The translations under genes were made by a program, and so were the position numbers. A stretch of DNA of 35,126 nt. It comes from Brucella tritici. Its GTDB lineage: Bacteria; Pseudomonadota; Alphaproteobacteria; Rhizobiales; Rhizobiaceae. This document shows positions 23,375 through 32,553 of the stretch, piece after piece. The DNA lies in contig NZ_CADEAR010000022.1 of assembly GCF_902825325.1 (NCBI RefSeq), positions 1-35,126 of the forward strand, given 5' to 3'. Under the pieces are notes generated by a model, which saw nothing but the letters and a program-made list of their open reading frames with translations, did no database searches and had not been told where the DNA came from. The number at the start of each line of letters is the position of its first letter. Within the stretch, counting starts at the first letter, position 1.

Positions 23375-24610
23375 CTACCCTTTGCTCATGCTTGCGGGAT
23401 GTTTCAACGTTTCGAACGCCTTGATCGCAATCGCCAGACGGTCCGCAAGCTTTTTGCGCCACTCAGGATTGCTGATCAGCTTTTCATCCTCGGCGTTGGA
23501 CAGATAGCCGATTTCGATCAGAACGGAGGGTACATCCGGCGCGCGCAGCACCTGAAAACCAGCAAAGCGATGCGGGTTATTGATGAGATTCACCTGCCCT
23601 TGCAGGGAATGAATCACCTTTTCAGCGAAGCTGAGCGAGAACGTATGCGTTTCGCGTCTCGTCAGGTCGAGAAGAATGTCGGTGACCTCAGGCTGCTCCT
23701 CTGGTGCCGCGCCTGCCAGGGTGTCAGACTTGTTTTCGCGCTCGGCCATGGCACGGGCGACAGAGTCCGACGCCTTGTCGGAGATGGTATAAACCGTCGC
23801 GCCACGAATATCATGCTGGTTAATCGTATCGGCATGGATGGATATGAACAGGTCCGCCTCATGCTGGCGGGCGATCCGCACGCGTTCTGAAAGACGCAGG
23901 TAAGTGTCGTCGTCGCGGGTCATCAGTACTTTGATGTTCTTGTCCTGCGCCAGACGATCCCGCAGCTCCTGTCCGAAAGCCAGTGTCAGGTCTTTTTCCT
24001 TGATACCGCTCAGGCTTTCCGCACCGCTGTCGATGCCGCCGTGACCGGGATCGATCATGACCGTGAACGAACGGGCCGCCTCATTCTGTGTAGATGCCTG
24101 AACGGGTTTTTCACTGCGATCCGTGGAACTTGTTATTTCCGCGTGGCCCTTCAGTTGGTCTGCAAACTCACGGTCCGAAGTCGCAACAATATCAGCCACA
24201 AGGCGATAGCCCGAGGCGCTTTCATTTTTCAGAACACGCAGATCCTCGACCTTGAACGGGCCGCTTAGTGTCAGGATGAGGCGTGAACGCCCTTTACCCA
24301 CCAGTCCGTAACGAACCCGCGATACCAGTCCACGCGCTTCCAGACTCTTCTCATCAAAACCAAACCGTGTTTCAGGCAGGTCGACGACAAGGCGATGCGG
24401 ATTATCGAGAAGCAAGGTCGATAGCTTTGGCTCGCGATCAAACATCACAACGATGCGCGTTCGCAGATCGTCGCCGGCCATCCGGAATGTCAGCGCTGAT
24501 AATGGAGATGTCACGCGATCGGCTGCGGAAACGGATACAACCTGTAACAGCAAAACCGACAAGAGAGCAAACAATGCTAGAAGGCATCGCAAACTCGACA
24601 ATCGTGTCAT
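23375..24610 (-). CDS. N-acetylmuramoyl-L-alanine amidase (AMIN + Amidase_3, AmiC-like)
   Basis: The protein has 411 residues from the chosen ATG. An earlier TTG-led extension of 13 residues has no ribosome binding site and would spoil the signal peptide MTRLSSLRCLLALFALLSVL..SAA. An AMIN domain lies at about residues 38-145 (targeting to peptidoglycan or division sites). The zinc amidase domain follows, with His190 in IDPGHGG, Glu205 in IKEKDLTL, His259 in SIHAD and the catalytic Glu in SVLIEIGYLSN. It cleaves the peptide from glycan strands in the periplasm, as in cell separation. Such enzymes usually need a LytM activator; the LytM protein in this window looks catalytically active itself. 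It lies upstream of the PBP gene, same strand. Confidence 0.93.
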   Translation of the reverse strand: MTRLSSLRCLLALFALLSVLLLQVVSVSAADRVTSPLSALTFRMAGDDLRTRIVVMFDREPKLSTLLLDNPHRLVVDLPETRFGFDEKSLEARGLVSRVRYGLVGKGRSRLILTLSGPFKVEDLRVLKNESASGYRLVADIVATSDREFADQLKGHAEITSSTDRSEKPVQASTQNEAARSFTVMIDPGHGGIDSGAESLSGIKEKDLTLAFGQELRDRLAQDKNIKVLMTRDDDTYLRLSERVRIARQHEADLFISIHADTINQHDIRGATVYTISDKASDSVARAMAERENKSDTLAGAAPEEQPEVTDILLDLTRRETHTFSLSFAEKVIHSLQGQVNLINNPHRFAGFQVLRAPDVPSVLIEIGYLSNAEDEKLISNPEWRKKLADRLAIAIKAFETLKHPASMSKG

Positions 24611-25334
24611 AGCGTTTTCAGCGCTTCGAAAATGCATCGGCTGCCACAATCAAAAATCTCATTGAATGACCGGTATCAAAAACCGCGATACCGGCACGCT
24701 CGCCCCTGCACCATCTCGCTCGAATACCCATTAAAACACTCGTACAGAACTATAATTAATGAAGGATTTCCAGCCGTATTTCGACCTTGAACAGGGCCTA
24801 TACTCAGCTTTCGGCAAAATTGCGATGCGAATGTCAAATGATATTCGCACTTGTCATCGTTCAAACGACGCCATAAAAGCAATGAAAGGTTTTGGGTGAA
24901 CTATCAGAATCGTTTGCCGGTTCTCAAAATGAACTGCAAGGAATGATAGTGAAAACAGCGGCATATTCATTCGCCGCCCCCGATAACCGTCACAGAATTC
25001 AGCGGAGATGTGGCTCCCCCGCCCTCCGTTTCTATCGGCCGACTGCGCATCATTACGCGCTGTCGCCAACGCTCGAAAAGAGCAATGAGGTCGGCCCGGC
25101 TTTTTCGGGTCATATATGAGGTCGTTTCGTTCGGAACAGCTATGGGTCAAGCAAGACTGACCACTGCAAGCCTGAAGACCGTGATCGCCACGAGGCCATC
25201 GCGCGCGGAGGCAGCAGCTTTTATTCCGACGAACCCAGAACCATTCGGCAGATGCAACGCAGTGAGCACGACAGCCCTCAGGGTTTCGTCCGGCGCACGC
25301 GTATTGCGTCTTCGCGCCGGCAGGAAAGACAATA
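24611..25334. other. Long gene-free region: amidase promoter side and rne leader
   Basis: These 724 bases separate two divergent genes and hold no supportable protein gene. GCGAAT/ATTCGC forms an inverted repeat near 24827-24848. CCCGG...CGGG forms a small hairpin near 25095-25110. A strong composite hairpin lies at 25290-25320 directly before the rne ribosome binding site. A long leader is expected for rne, because E. coli RNase E regulates itself through its structured 5' untranslated region. No clear -35/-10 pair was identified. Confidence 0.5.
25290..25320 (+). promoter_or_regulatory. Strong hairpin just upstream of the rne ribosome binding site
   Basis: CCGGCGC pairs with GCGCCGG, and inside it ACGC pairs with GCGT around GTATT. 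The ribosome binding site AGGAAAG follows within two bases and the ATG is at 25335. Its position suits autoregulation by RNase E or control of translation start. Confidence 0.55.
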
Positions 25335-28109
25335 ATGTCCAACAAAATGCTTATCGATGCCTCCCACCCGGAGGAGACCCGGGTTATCGTCACTCGGGGC
25401 AACAAGATTGAAGAATTCGACTTTGAGTCGGAACACAAGAAGCAGCTGAAAGGCAATATCTATCTCGCACGTGTCACCCGCGTCGAACCCTCGCTTCAGG
25501 CTGCGTTCGTGGAATATGGCGGCAATCGCCATGGCTTCCTCGCGTTCTCGGAAATCCATCCTGACTACTACCAGATCCCGGTAGCTGATCGTCTTGCGCT
25601 GCTCGAAGCGGAAGCCAAAGCCGCACGCGCGGAAGACGATGAAGACGAACCACGCGCCAAGAGCGAGCGCAGCGACCGGAACGATCGCTCGCGCCGCAAC
25701 CGTCGTCGCGGTCGTCGTGACGGCCAGAATGGCGACGCGCAGGCCAATGCCGCCGACAAGGGATTGCCAGCGGCTGAGCCTGTCGGCCCGGCTTTTGAGA
25801 ATTACGTGCCCGGCACACCGGCCATTGCCCTTTCTCAGAAAAGCGATGTGATCTCCGAAGCCATCGATAACGGCGACGAGGACGACATCGAACATGAAGA
25901 GGACATGGTTGAATCTGTTGGTTCGGAAGATGCACTTGAAGAGCTTCCGACGCCTGCCCGTACCAATCGTCGCCAGTACAATATCCAGGAAGTGATCAAG
26001 CGTCGCCAGATTCTTCTGGTGCAGGTGGTCAAGGAAGAGCGCGGCAACAAGGGCGCAGCTCTCACGACCTATCTTTCGCTTGCCGGACGCTATTCGGTAC
26101 TGATGCCGAACACGGCACGGGGCGGCGGCATTTCGCGCAAGATCACCAATCCGCAGGACCGCAAGCGCCTCAAGGAAATCGTCAAGGAACTCGAAGTGCC
26201 GCAGGGCATGGGCGTGATCCTGCGTACGGCTGGCGCAAACCGCACCAAGGCGGAAGTCAAGCGCGACTATGAATATCTGATGCGTCTTTGGGAAAATGTA
26301 CGCTCACTGACGCTGCAATCGACGGCGCCCGCCCTCGTCTATGAAGAAGGCAGCCTGATCAAGCGGTCGATCCGTGATCTTTATAACAAGGACATCTCGG
26401 AAATCCTCGTTTCCGGTGAAAACGGCTACCGTGAGGCCAAAGACTTCATGCGCATGCTCATGCCGAGCCATGCGAAGGTCGTCCAGCCTTACCGCGAACA
26501 GGTCCCGATCTTCACGCGCAACGGCGTGGAAGCACAGCTCGACCGCATGTTGCTGCCACAGGTCACGCTCAAATCAGGTGGCTACCTGATCATCAACCAG
26601 ACGGAAGCGCTTGTTGCCATCGACGTCAACTCTGGCCGGTCAACGCGTGAACATTCGATTGAGGACACGGCGCTGCAGACCAATCTGGAGGCAGCAGAAG
26701 AAGTCGCACGCCAGCTTCGCCTGCGCGACCTCGCCGGTCTGATCGTCGTCGACTTCATCGACATGGAAGAAAAGCGCAACAATCGCGCTGTCGAAAAGAA
26801 GATGAAGGACTGCCTGAAGGATGATCGCGCGCGCATCCAGGTGGGCCGTATCTCGCATTTCGGTCTTCTGGAAATGTCACGCCAGCGTATCCGTGCATCC
26901 GTACTGGAAAGCACGATGCAGGTCTGCCCGCATTGCGGCGGCACCGGCCATATCCGCTCGGATTCCTCCATGGCGCTGCATATTATTCGCGGCATCGAGG
27001 ATTATCTGCTGCGTCACTCCGGTTTCGACATTCATGTCCGCACACCGGCTGCCTCGGCGCTTTATGTTCTCAATCACAAGCGCCAGCTTCTTGCCGATCT
27101 GGAAGGGCGTTTTGGTGTAGCGATCAGCATCGACGCCGACGAGAGCGTCGGCCACCAGCATTTCGTCATCGACAAGGGCGCGCCGTCGACACGGCCGATT
27201 ATCCAGCCTCCGGTTCAGCCGATGGCCTATATCGAGGACGACATCGAAGATCCGGAAATCCCGGTCGATGAGGACGAAGCCGAAGAAGAAACGACGGCAG
27301 ACGTTCAGGCTCGCGAAGATCGTGGTGACGAAGGTGATCGCAAGCGCCGTCGCCGTCGTCGCCGTCGCGGTGGTCGTGATCGCGAGAACCCGGAACAGGC
27401 TGCAAAGACCGATTCCGTTTCGGAAGATGCCTCCGACGAAGATGATGACGCCGATGACGCGCAGGATTCATCGTCTAATGCTTCGCTGAGCGAAGAAGAT
27501 CGCCGTAAGAAGCGTCGCCGCGGTCGCCGGGGTGGACGCAAGAACCGTCGTGACGACGAACCGCGTACACGCAAGGTTCCTGATCCGGAATTCGTCGGTT
27601 ATACGCCGGTTCTGCCGGTCAAGGCCAAGGAAGCTGTTGTCGAAACAGTGGCAGCGGTGGAACAAACGGCTGACGTCGCTGAAGCTGTAGTTCCGGTTAC
27701 CGAAGCAGCAGTCGAGGAAAAGCCCGCCAAGCCCGCCCGTAAGCCTCGCGCTCGCAAGTCTGCGAAGACTGAGGAAGCGGCTGAGGACGTCGTCGCTGCT
27801 GAAGCAGAGGAAAAGCCTGCCAAGCCTGCTCGCAAGACCCGTAGCCGTAAGAAGGCAGCCGAAGAAGCTCCTGCCGAGCCGGTAGTGGTCGCTGACGAAC
27901 CTGAAGCGGAAACCGAGAAGCCGAAGCGGCGTACTCGCAGAGCTGCTGCGAAACCGGCGGTTGAAGTCGAAGAGACAGTTGCAGTCGAAGCAGAAGTGAC
28001 GACAATTGCCGAGCCGCAGAAAAGCGCTGAGCCCGTTGTGACTTCGAGCGAGAGCGAAGACCAGAAGCCCAAGCGCGCTGGCTGGTGGCAGAAGAAGGGT
28101 TTCTTCTGA
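25335..28109 (+). CDS. rne: Ribonuclease E with an insertion-bearing S1 domain
   Basis: The protein has 924 residues and is the main endonuclease of RNA decay and rRNA/tRNA processing. The S1 domain (about 35-260) is split by roughly 130 extra charged residues (about 85-215, Glu/Ala then Arg/Asn/Asp rich), seen in alphaproteobacterial RNase E. The catalytic DNase I-like part has Asp430 in VAIDVNSGRST and Asp473 in VVDFIDMEE. The zinc-link is CPHCGGTG (Cys531, Cys534). Beyond about residue 640 the chain is disordered, with acidic blocks, Arg-rich RNA-binding blocks (KRRRRRRRRGGRDRE) and a repeated EEKPAKPARK unit. It ends in AGWWQKKGFF; GWW tips bind PNPase in Caulobacter. Confidence 0.97.
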   Translation: MSNKMLIDASHPEETRVIVTRGNKIEEFDFESEHKKQLKGNIYLARVTRVEPSLQAAFVEYGGNRHGFLAFSEIHPDYYQIPVADRLALLEAEAKAARAEDDEDEPRAKSERSDRNDRSRRNRRRGRRDGQNGDAQANAADKGLPAAEPVGPAFENYVPGTPAIALSQKSDVISEAIDNGDEDDIEHEEDMVESVGSEDALEELPTPARTNRRQYNIQEVIKRRQILLVQVVKEERGNKGAALTTYLSLAGRYSVLMPNTARGGGISRKITNPQDRKRLKEIVKELEVPQGMGVILRTAGANRTKAEVKRDYEYLMRLWENVRSLTLQSTAPALVYEEGSLIKRSIRDLYNKDISEILVSGENGYREAKDFMRMLMPSHAKVVQPYREQVPIFTRNGVEAQLDRMLLPQVTLKSGGYLIINQTEALVAIDVNSGRSTREHSIEDTALQTNLEAAEEVARQLRLRDLAGLIVVDFIDMEEKRNNRAVEKKMKDCLKDDRARIQVGRISHFGLLEMSRQRIRASVLESTMQVCPHCGGTGHIRSDSSMALHIIRGIEDYLLRHSGFDIHVRTPAASALYVLNHKRQLLADLEGRFGVAISIDADESVGHQHFVIDKGAPSTRPIIQPPVQPMAYIEDDIEDPEIPVDEDEAEEETTADVQAREDRGDEGDRKRRRRRRRRGGRDRENPEQAAKTDSVSEDASDEDDDADDAQDSSSNASLSEEDRRKKRRRGRRGGRKNRRDDEPRTRKVPDPEFVGYTPVLPVKAKEAVVETVAAVEQTADVAEAVVPVTEAAVEEKPAKPARKPRARKSAKTEEAAEDVVAAEAEEKPAKPARKTRSRKKAAEEAPAEPVVVADEPEAETEKPKRRTRRAAAKPAVEVEETVAVEAEVTTIAEPQKSAEPVVTSSESEDQKPKRAGWWQKKGFF

Positions 28110-28131
28110 GACCCGTTTCATGATTGAAATG

Positions 28132-28158
28132 AAAAAACCGGCGGAAACGCCGGTTTTT
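28132..28158. terminator. Terminator after rne (bidirectional)
   Basis: ACCGGCG pairs with CGCCGGT around GAAA, with an A-run on the left and a T-run on the right. It serves rne and the opposing aminotransferase gene. Confidence 0.88.
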
Positions 28159-28198
28159 CTTTATCTTTTAATACTGTAAATGGTTTGAAGGAGCCTGC

Positions 28199-29362
28199 TC
28201 AGGCTTTCTGCTGTGGCAACCAGCCTTCCAGGCGACGGACGGCTTCTTCCATTTCCTCAATCTTTCCAGCATAGGAAAAGCGCATCGTTCGATGCCCGTC
28301 CAGCGGGTCAAAATCCCGTCCCGGCGTCGCAGCAATATTGATTTCAGCAATCATCCGGCGGGCAAATTCCATGCTGTCGTTGGTAAAGCGCGAAACGTCA
28401 CAATAGGCATAGAATGCACCGTCCATTGGTGCGGCCAGGCTGAGACCTATACGTGGAAGATGGTCCAGCAGGATGCGCCTGTTCTTGCGATAGCGATCCT
28501 TTACCCGCTCAAGTTCTGTCGTTGCATGGAAGGCTTCGATGGCAGCGCGCTGCGAAAGCTCCGGCGCAGAGATATAAAGGCTCTGGCTCAGTCGTTCGAT
28601 TGCGCGGATATCGCTTTCAGGCAAAACCATCCAGCCAATACGCCAGCCGGTCATGCAGTAATATTTGGAAAATGAGTTGATGATCGTCACATCATTGGAA
28701 ATCTCCAACGCTGTGACGTCGTCCGTCTCATAGGAAAGCCGGTGATAGATTTCGTCCGAGATGACCCGGATGCCCAGATCTCGGGCTGTTTCGATGATTG
28801 CCGTCAGTTCCGGCTTGTCGATGACCGCCCCGGTCGGATTGGCCGGACTTGCAAACAATACGCCTTTCAACGGCTTTTCAACATGTGCCGCTGCAAGCGC
28901 CTCGGCAGTCAATGACGCCGACGTTCCATTGCCCGTCGGTATTTCCACGACCTCGAGGCCTAGTGCCGTCAATATATTGCGATAGGCAGGATAGCCCGGG
29001 CGTGTAATAGCAACCCGGTCGCCCGGATCGAAATAGACCACAAAGGCCAGATTGAAGGCAGCGGAGGAGCCGGTTGTGACCGCAATGCGTTCCGGCGAAA
29101 CCGAAACACCGTAATGATCGGCATAATGCGCAGCAATCGCCTCTCTCAGTTCAATCAGTCCCAAAGCGTCGGTGTAACCGATGCGACCATCCTTCAAGGC
29201 ACGTTCAGCAGCTTGTCGAACGACTTCCGGTGCCGGGTCGGCAGGCTGGCCTACCGCCATGGAAATGATTGGATGGCCGGCTGCGCGACGACGATTAGCC
29301 TCTGCCAGAACATCCATGGCATGGAAGGGCTCGACCGCGCTGCGGCTGGAAAGAGTGACCAA
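28199..29362 (-). CDS. Class I/II PLP-dependent aminotransferase
   Basis: The protein has 387 residues with a TTG start (MVTLSSRSAVEPFHAMDVL). GGAGG lies 5 bases before this TTG, while the longer in-frame start upstream has no such site. Fold type I aminotransferase features are GQPADPAPEVV, VTTGSSAAFNLAF, the Asn/Pro motif ASPANPTGAVI, DEIYHRLSYE and the PLP lysine in NSFSKYYCMTGWRIGW. The conserved Arg is in MRFSYAG. It probably transfers the amino group of an aromatic amino acid, alanine or aspartate to a keto acid. The exact substrate cannot be read from sequence. It is cytoplasmic and divergent from the M48 protease gene. Confidence 0.92.
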   Translation of the reverse strand: MVTLSSRSAVEPFHAMDVLAEANRRRAAGHPIISMAVGQPADPAPEVVRQAAERALKDGRIGYTDALGLIELREAIAAHYADHYGVSVSPERIAVTTGSSAAFNLAFVVYFDPGDRVAITRPGYPAYRNILTALGLEVVEIPTGNGTSASLTAEALAAAHVEKPLKGVLFASPANPTGAVIDKPELTAIIETARDLGIRVISDEIYHRLSYETDDVTALEISNDVTIINSFSKYYCMTGWRIGWMVLPESDIRAIERLSQSLYISAPELSQRAAIEAFHATTELERVKDRYRKNRRILLDHLPRIGLSLAAPMDGAFYAYCDVSRFTNDSMEFARRMIAEINIAATPGRDFDPLDGHRTMRFSYAGKIEEMEEAVRRLEGWLPQQKA

Positions 29363-29552
29363 CTTTACCTCCAGAAAATTGCGAGTTTCGCATTCTACAT
29401 CCGCCGTATAATCGCCGGATTGGTAAAGCAACAGCACCTTTCGAGAAAATACGACCAAATTCCGAGATGGAGATTATCTCTCGCCTGCCTATCGATGATT
29501 GAATGCAAAGGCTATAAGATTCGTGCCGGTTTGAAGAAGGAAGAACAACACG

Positions 29553-30968
29553 ATGGGGACGATGACTACACCATTCCCACCCAGAAGATTTTCTTTCCAT
29601 AGTTTGGTTCGCCGTTCGGTTGCGGTGGCAGCCGCGATGTCCATAGCCGTTACCAGTGCCCTGCCCGCATTCGCGCAGTCGCGCGGCGGTGGTGTCCCCA
29701 TCGTGCGCGACGCCGAGATCGAGGCACTCGTCGCCGACTACGCTGCGCCGATCCTCAAGGCTGCAGGTCTGGGTGGTCGCGGCGTTCGCGTTATTCTGGT
29801 CAATTCGCAAAGCTTCAACGCCTTTGTCGATGGACGGCGTATTTTCATCAATACAGGCGCGATCATGCAGGCGGAAACGCCCAATGAAATCATTGGCGTG
29901 ATCGCACACGAATCGGGGCACCTTGCAGGTGGGCATCAGGAACGGTTGCGTGAGCAGTTGAGCCGTGCCCGCAACATGGCAATCATCGGTATGTTACTTG
30001 GTGTTGGTGCCGGTGTTGCAGGTGCCGCAAGCGGCAGCGGCAATGCAGCGGGCGCAGGCGCAGGCATCGCCATGGGCTCAAGCGAAGTTGCCATGCGCAG
30101 CGTGCTCAACTATCAGCGCACCGAAGAAATGACCGCCGATCGCCTGGCCGTGAACTATCTCAACGCCACCGGGCAGTCGACCAAGGGAATGCTCGATACA
30201 TTTGAGCGCTTCGCATCAGCCTTGTCGCTTACCGGCACCCAGATCGACCAGTATCGTATCAGCCACCCTCTCCCGCGTGAGCGAATTGCCAATCTGGAAG
30301 AACTTGCGAGAAAGAGCCCGTATTTCAACAAAGCCGATTCTCCGGCATTGCAGATGCGGCACGATATGGCGCGTGCCAAAATTGCCGCCTATTCGGGCAA
30401 TATGGGCGCACTACAGCGCATGTTCCGCAGCAATCCTGGCGGGCTCCCTGCCCGTTATGGCAATGCCATCACAACATTCCTGAATGGTTCAGCCCGCGCT
30501 GCGCTGCCGAAGTTTGATGCACTTATCAAGGAACAGCCAAAGAACCCGTATTTCCAGGAAATGCGCGGCGAAGTCCTGCTGAAAGCCAATGATGCGGCAG
30601 GCGCAGCAAAGGCTTTCCAGAAGGCAGTTTCGCTCGATCCGCGTAAGTCGCCGTTGCTGCGCATGAGCTATGGGCGCGCCCTTATGCTCACCGGTGCCAA
30701 GGCGAACATGCCGACGGCGATCAAGGAGATCAAGGCAGGCATAGCCTCTGATCCGGAGTTTCCAGGAGGCTACGGTTATCTCGCGCAGGCTTATGGCCAG
30801 CAAGGTGACATGGCGCTCGCCGACCTCGCAACGGCCGATATGAACTATTATTCTGGCAAGCTTCAGCAGGCCCAGATATTCGCCATCCGTGCGCAAAAGC
30901 AGATGAAGCCCCGTTCACCCGAATGGCTTCGCGCGCAGGACATCATTAATGCCAAGAAAAGCAAGTAA
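29553..30968 (+). CDS. Periplasmic M48 metalloprotease with C-terminal TPR-like repeats (BepA-like)
   Basis: The protein has 471 residues. The signal peptide ends at ALPAFA-QS (about residue 42). The M48 domain has HESGH (119-123) as the zinc motif, with the third ligand in EEMTADRLAVNYL. A Gly/Ala-rich hydrophobic loop (about 140-175) follows the zinc site, as in other M48 proteins. Helical repeats from about 330 read LKANDAAGAAKAFQKAVSLDP and similar TPR-like units. The plan matches BepA/YfgC, which handles outer-membrane protein assembly or degrades stalled substrates in the periplasm. AAGGAAG precedes the ATG. The DsbA-like gene follows after 50 bases and is probably cotranscribed. Confidence 0.93.
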   Translation: MGTMTTPFPPRRFSFHSLVRRSVAVAAAMSIAVTSALPAFAQSRGGGVPIVRDAEIEALVADYAAPILKAAGLGGRGVRVILVNSQSFNAFVDGRRIFINTGAIMQAETPNEIIGVIAHESGHLAGGHQERLREQLSRARNMAIIGMLLGVGAGVAGAASGSGNAAGAGAGIAMGSSEVAMRSVLNYQRTEEMTADRLAVNYLNATGQSTKGMLDTFERFASALSLTGTQIDQYRISHPLPRERIANLEELARKSPYFNKADSPALQMRHDMARAKIAAYSGNMGALQRMFRSNPGGLPARYGNAITTFLNGSARAALPKFDALIKEQPKNPYFQEMRGEVLLKANDAAGAAKAFQKAVSLDPRKSPLLRMSYGRALMLTGAKANMPTAIKEIKAGIASDPEFPGGYGYLAQAYGQQGDMALADLATADMNYYSGKLQQAQIFAIRAQKQMKPRSPEWLRAQDIINAKKSK

Positions 30969-31018
30969 GGCAGCATTTTGCGCCTGAAACCGGTATTCTA
31001 GACAGATTGGAATTTGGA

Positions 31019-31834
31019 ATGAAGAATGCAGTTTCCATAACAGTTGCCAGCGGCGTTGTAGGCATTGCCGCTCTTGCATTAGGTTATTATGCAGGCACAG
31101 CCCGACAGGCTCCGGCCGCCGTGGACAGCCCTGCTGCTGTGGCCCCTGTGGCCCCTCCTGTGGCGATGAACCAGCAGGCCATTGAAAACGTCGTGCGCAA
31201 TTATCTCATCCAGAATCCTGAACTGATGCTGGAAGTGCAAAGCGCACTTGAAACCAAGCAGGCGCATGCGGCGCAGGAACAGATCAAGCAGGTGCTGACG
31301 GCCAATCGCAGCACCCTTTATGATCCCAAGCATGATGCAGTCTTCGGTAATCCAGACGGCGATGTGACGGTCTATGAGTTCTTCGATTACAATTGCGGCT
31401 ATTGCAAGCGGGCGCTGCCGGACATGGAAGCGATCCTGAAAACCGACAAGAACGTCCGGTTCGTCATGAAAGAATTCCCGATTCTCGGCCCGGATTCGGC
31501 CAAGGCGCATATTGTGGCACAGGCATTCAGAGCGCTGATGCCGGAAAAATACGCCGAATTCCATGAAGTGCTTCTGGGCGCGCAGGAGCGTGCAACGGAA
31601 GATTCCGCCATCGCCGATGCAGTGAAACTGGGAGCCGATGAAGCACAGCTACGCGACAAGATGAAGGATCCGGCCATCACCGGCGCATTCCAGCAGACCT
31701 ATCAGCTGGCGCAACAGCTCAATATTACCGGAACGCCATCCTACATCATCGGTGATGAACTGGTTCCCGGCGCGATCGGTGTTGATGGGCTGGTCGAGAG
31801 AATCGCGGCAGCGCGCGCTGCAGCGAAAAATTGA
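31019..31834 (+). CDS. DsbA-family thiol-disulfide oxidoreductase (ScsC-like N-terminal region)
   Basis: The protein has 271 residues. I chose the ATG over a TTG four codons earlier because GGA is better placed for it. An N-terminal hydrophobic segment (about 6-29, TVASGVVGIAALALGYYAG) is a signal peptide or anchor, followed by an Ala/Pro linker. A helical piece (IENVVRNYLIQNPELMLEVQ) resembles the ScsC N-terminal domain. The DsbA domain carries the CGYC active site in FFDYNCGYCKRALP and the cis-proline loop TGTPSYIIG. It should oxidise or isomerise disulfides in periplasmic proteins. It follows the M48 protease gene, so both may serve envelope protein quality control. Confidence 0.93.
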   Translation: MKNAVSITVASGVVGIAALALGYYAGTARQAPAAVDSPAAVAPVAPPVAMNQQAIENVVRNYLIQNPELMLEVQSALETKQAHAAQEQIKQVLTANRSTLYDPKHDAVFGNPDGDVTVYEFFDYNCGYCKRALPDMEAILKTDKNVRFVMKEFPILGPDSAKAHIVAQAFRALMPEKYAEFHEVLLGAQERATEDSAIADAVKLGADEAQLRDKMKDPAITGAFQQTYQLAQQLNITGTPSYIIGDELVPGAIGVDGLVERIAAARAAAKN

Positions 31835-31989
31835 TCTGGTCGGCCATGGCTTGACTGGTCACTTTTGTGAAACAGTTTATGCCGTGGCATCCAATGTTTA
31901 TGTTGCGAGAAGAGAAATTGCCGTATTGCCTGCTTATTTTGCAAAGAATAGCGGGAAAAACTGGTACGGCAAAACATCTGCAATGATTT

Positions 31990-32020
31990 AGAGGGTTTCG
32001 GCTTGCGTCCAAGCCCTCTA
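31990..32020 (+). other. Hairpin in the aroQ upstream region
   Basis: GGCTTG pairs with CAAGCC around CGTC, and outer AGAG/CTCT can extend the stem past an internal bulge. No T-run follows, so it is not a standard terminator. It may be a leader structure or chance. Confidence 0.3.
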
Positions 32021-32078
32021 TATGAAATGCGAAGTGTACCGAAATTTCGCGGTAACGCGTTATCAGTCGCGGACGGAT

Positions 32079-32552
32079 ATGGCAAAAACGGTTTTTGTTT
32101 TGAACGGCCCCAATCTCAACCTTCTCGGTAAACGAGAACCGGGGATATACGGTGTTGCAACGCTCGATAATATCGAGGCGGACTGCAAGCGTGAGGCTGA
32201 ACAACTCGGACTTGATGTCGATTTCCGTCAGTCCAATTACGAAGGCGATCTGGTGACCTGGATTCAGGAGGCTGGCGATAAAAACGCCTATGTCCTCATC
32301 AATCCTGCCGCCTATAGTCACACTTCGGTTGCTATTCATGATGCAATCCGCTCGGCCAAGGTAACGGTCGTGGAAGTGCATCTTTCGAACATTCATGCGC
32401 GTGAGGCTTTCCGGCATCACTCCTATGTATCCGCAGTCGCCAAAGGCGTTATTTGCGGCTTTGGCGCGGAAGGATATCTGCTCGGTCTGCGCGCGCTTGC
32501 GGCAATTGCCAAAGAAGAAGAAAACAACGGGCAAAGCGTTAAAGGGGCCTGA
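32079..32552 (+). CDS. aroQ: Type II 3-dehydroquinate dehydratase
   Basis: The protein has 157 residues and catalyses dehydration of 3-dehydroquinate to 3-dehydroshikimate in the shikimate pathway, as a dodecamer in the cytoplasm. The motifs are [18 protein letters not shown] with catalytic Tyr24, [11 protein letters not shown] with Asn75 and His81, and [14 protein letters not shown] with His101 and Arg108. The start at [14 protein letters not shown] is the usual family start and has GGACGG just upstream; 19 further in-frame residues were rejected. accB starts one base after the stop, so aroQ, accB and accC form a tight operon, an order known in alphaproteobacteria. Confidence 0.97.
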   Translation: MAKTVFVLNGPNLNLLGKREPGIYGVATLDNIEADCKREAEQLGLDVDFRQSNYEGDLVTWIQEAGDKNAYVLINPAAYSHTSVAIHDAIRSAKVTVVEVHLSNIHAREAFRHHSYVSAVAKGVICGFGAEGYLLGLRALAAIAKEEENNGQSVKGA

Positions 32553-32553
32553 T

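Noticed and set aside
24787..24806. TTGAAC and TATACT as a promoter for rne
   Set aside because: The hexamers are only 6 bases apart, and no good -35 lies 16-18 bases before TATACT.
27320..27860. Possible tandem DNA repeat or CRISPR-like array in rne
   Set aside because: The repetition reflects Arg-rich and EEKPAKPARK protein repeats; units vary and lack regular spacers. No CRISPR array is visible anywhere in the window.
27468..28121. A 217-codon minus-strand frame over the rne 3' end
   Set aside because: It arises from the repetitive Lys/Arg/Ala/Glu-coding tail of RNase E read backwards; no domain or ribosome binding site.
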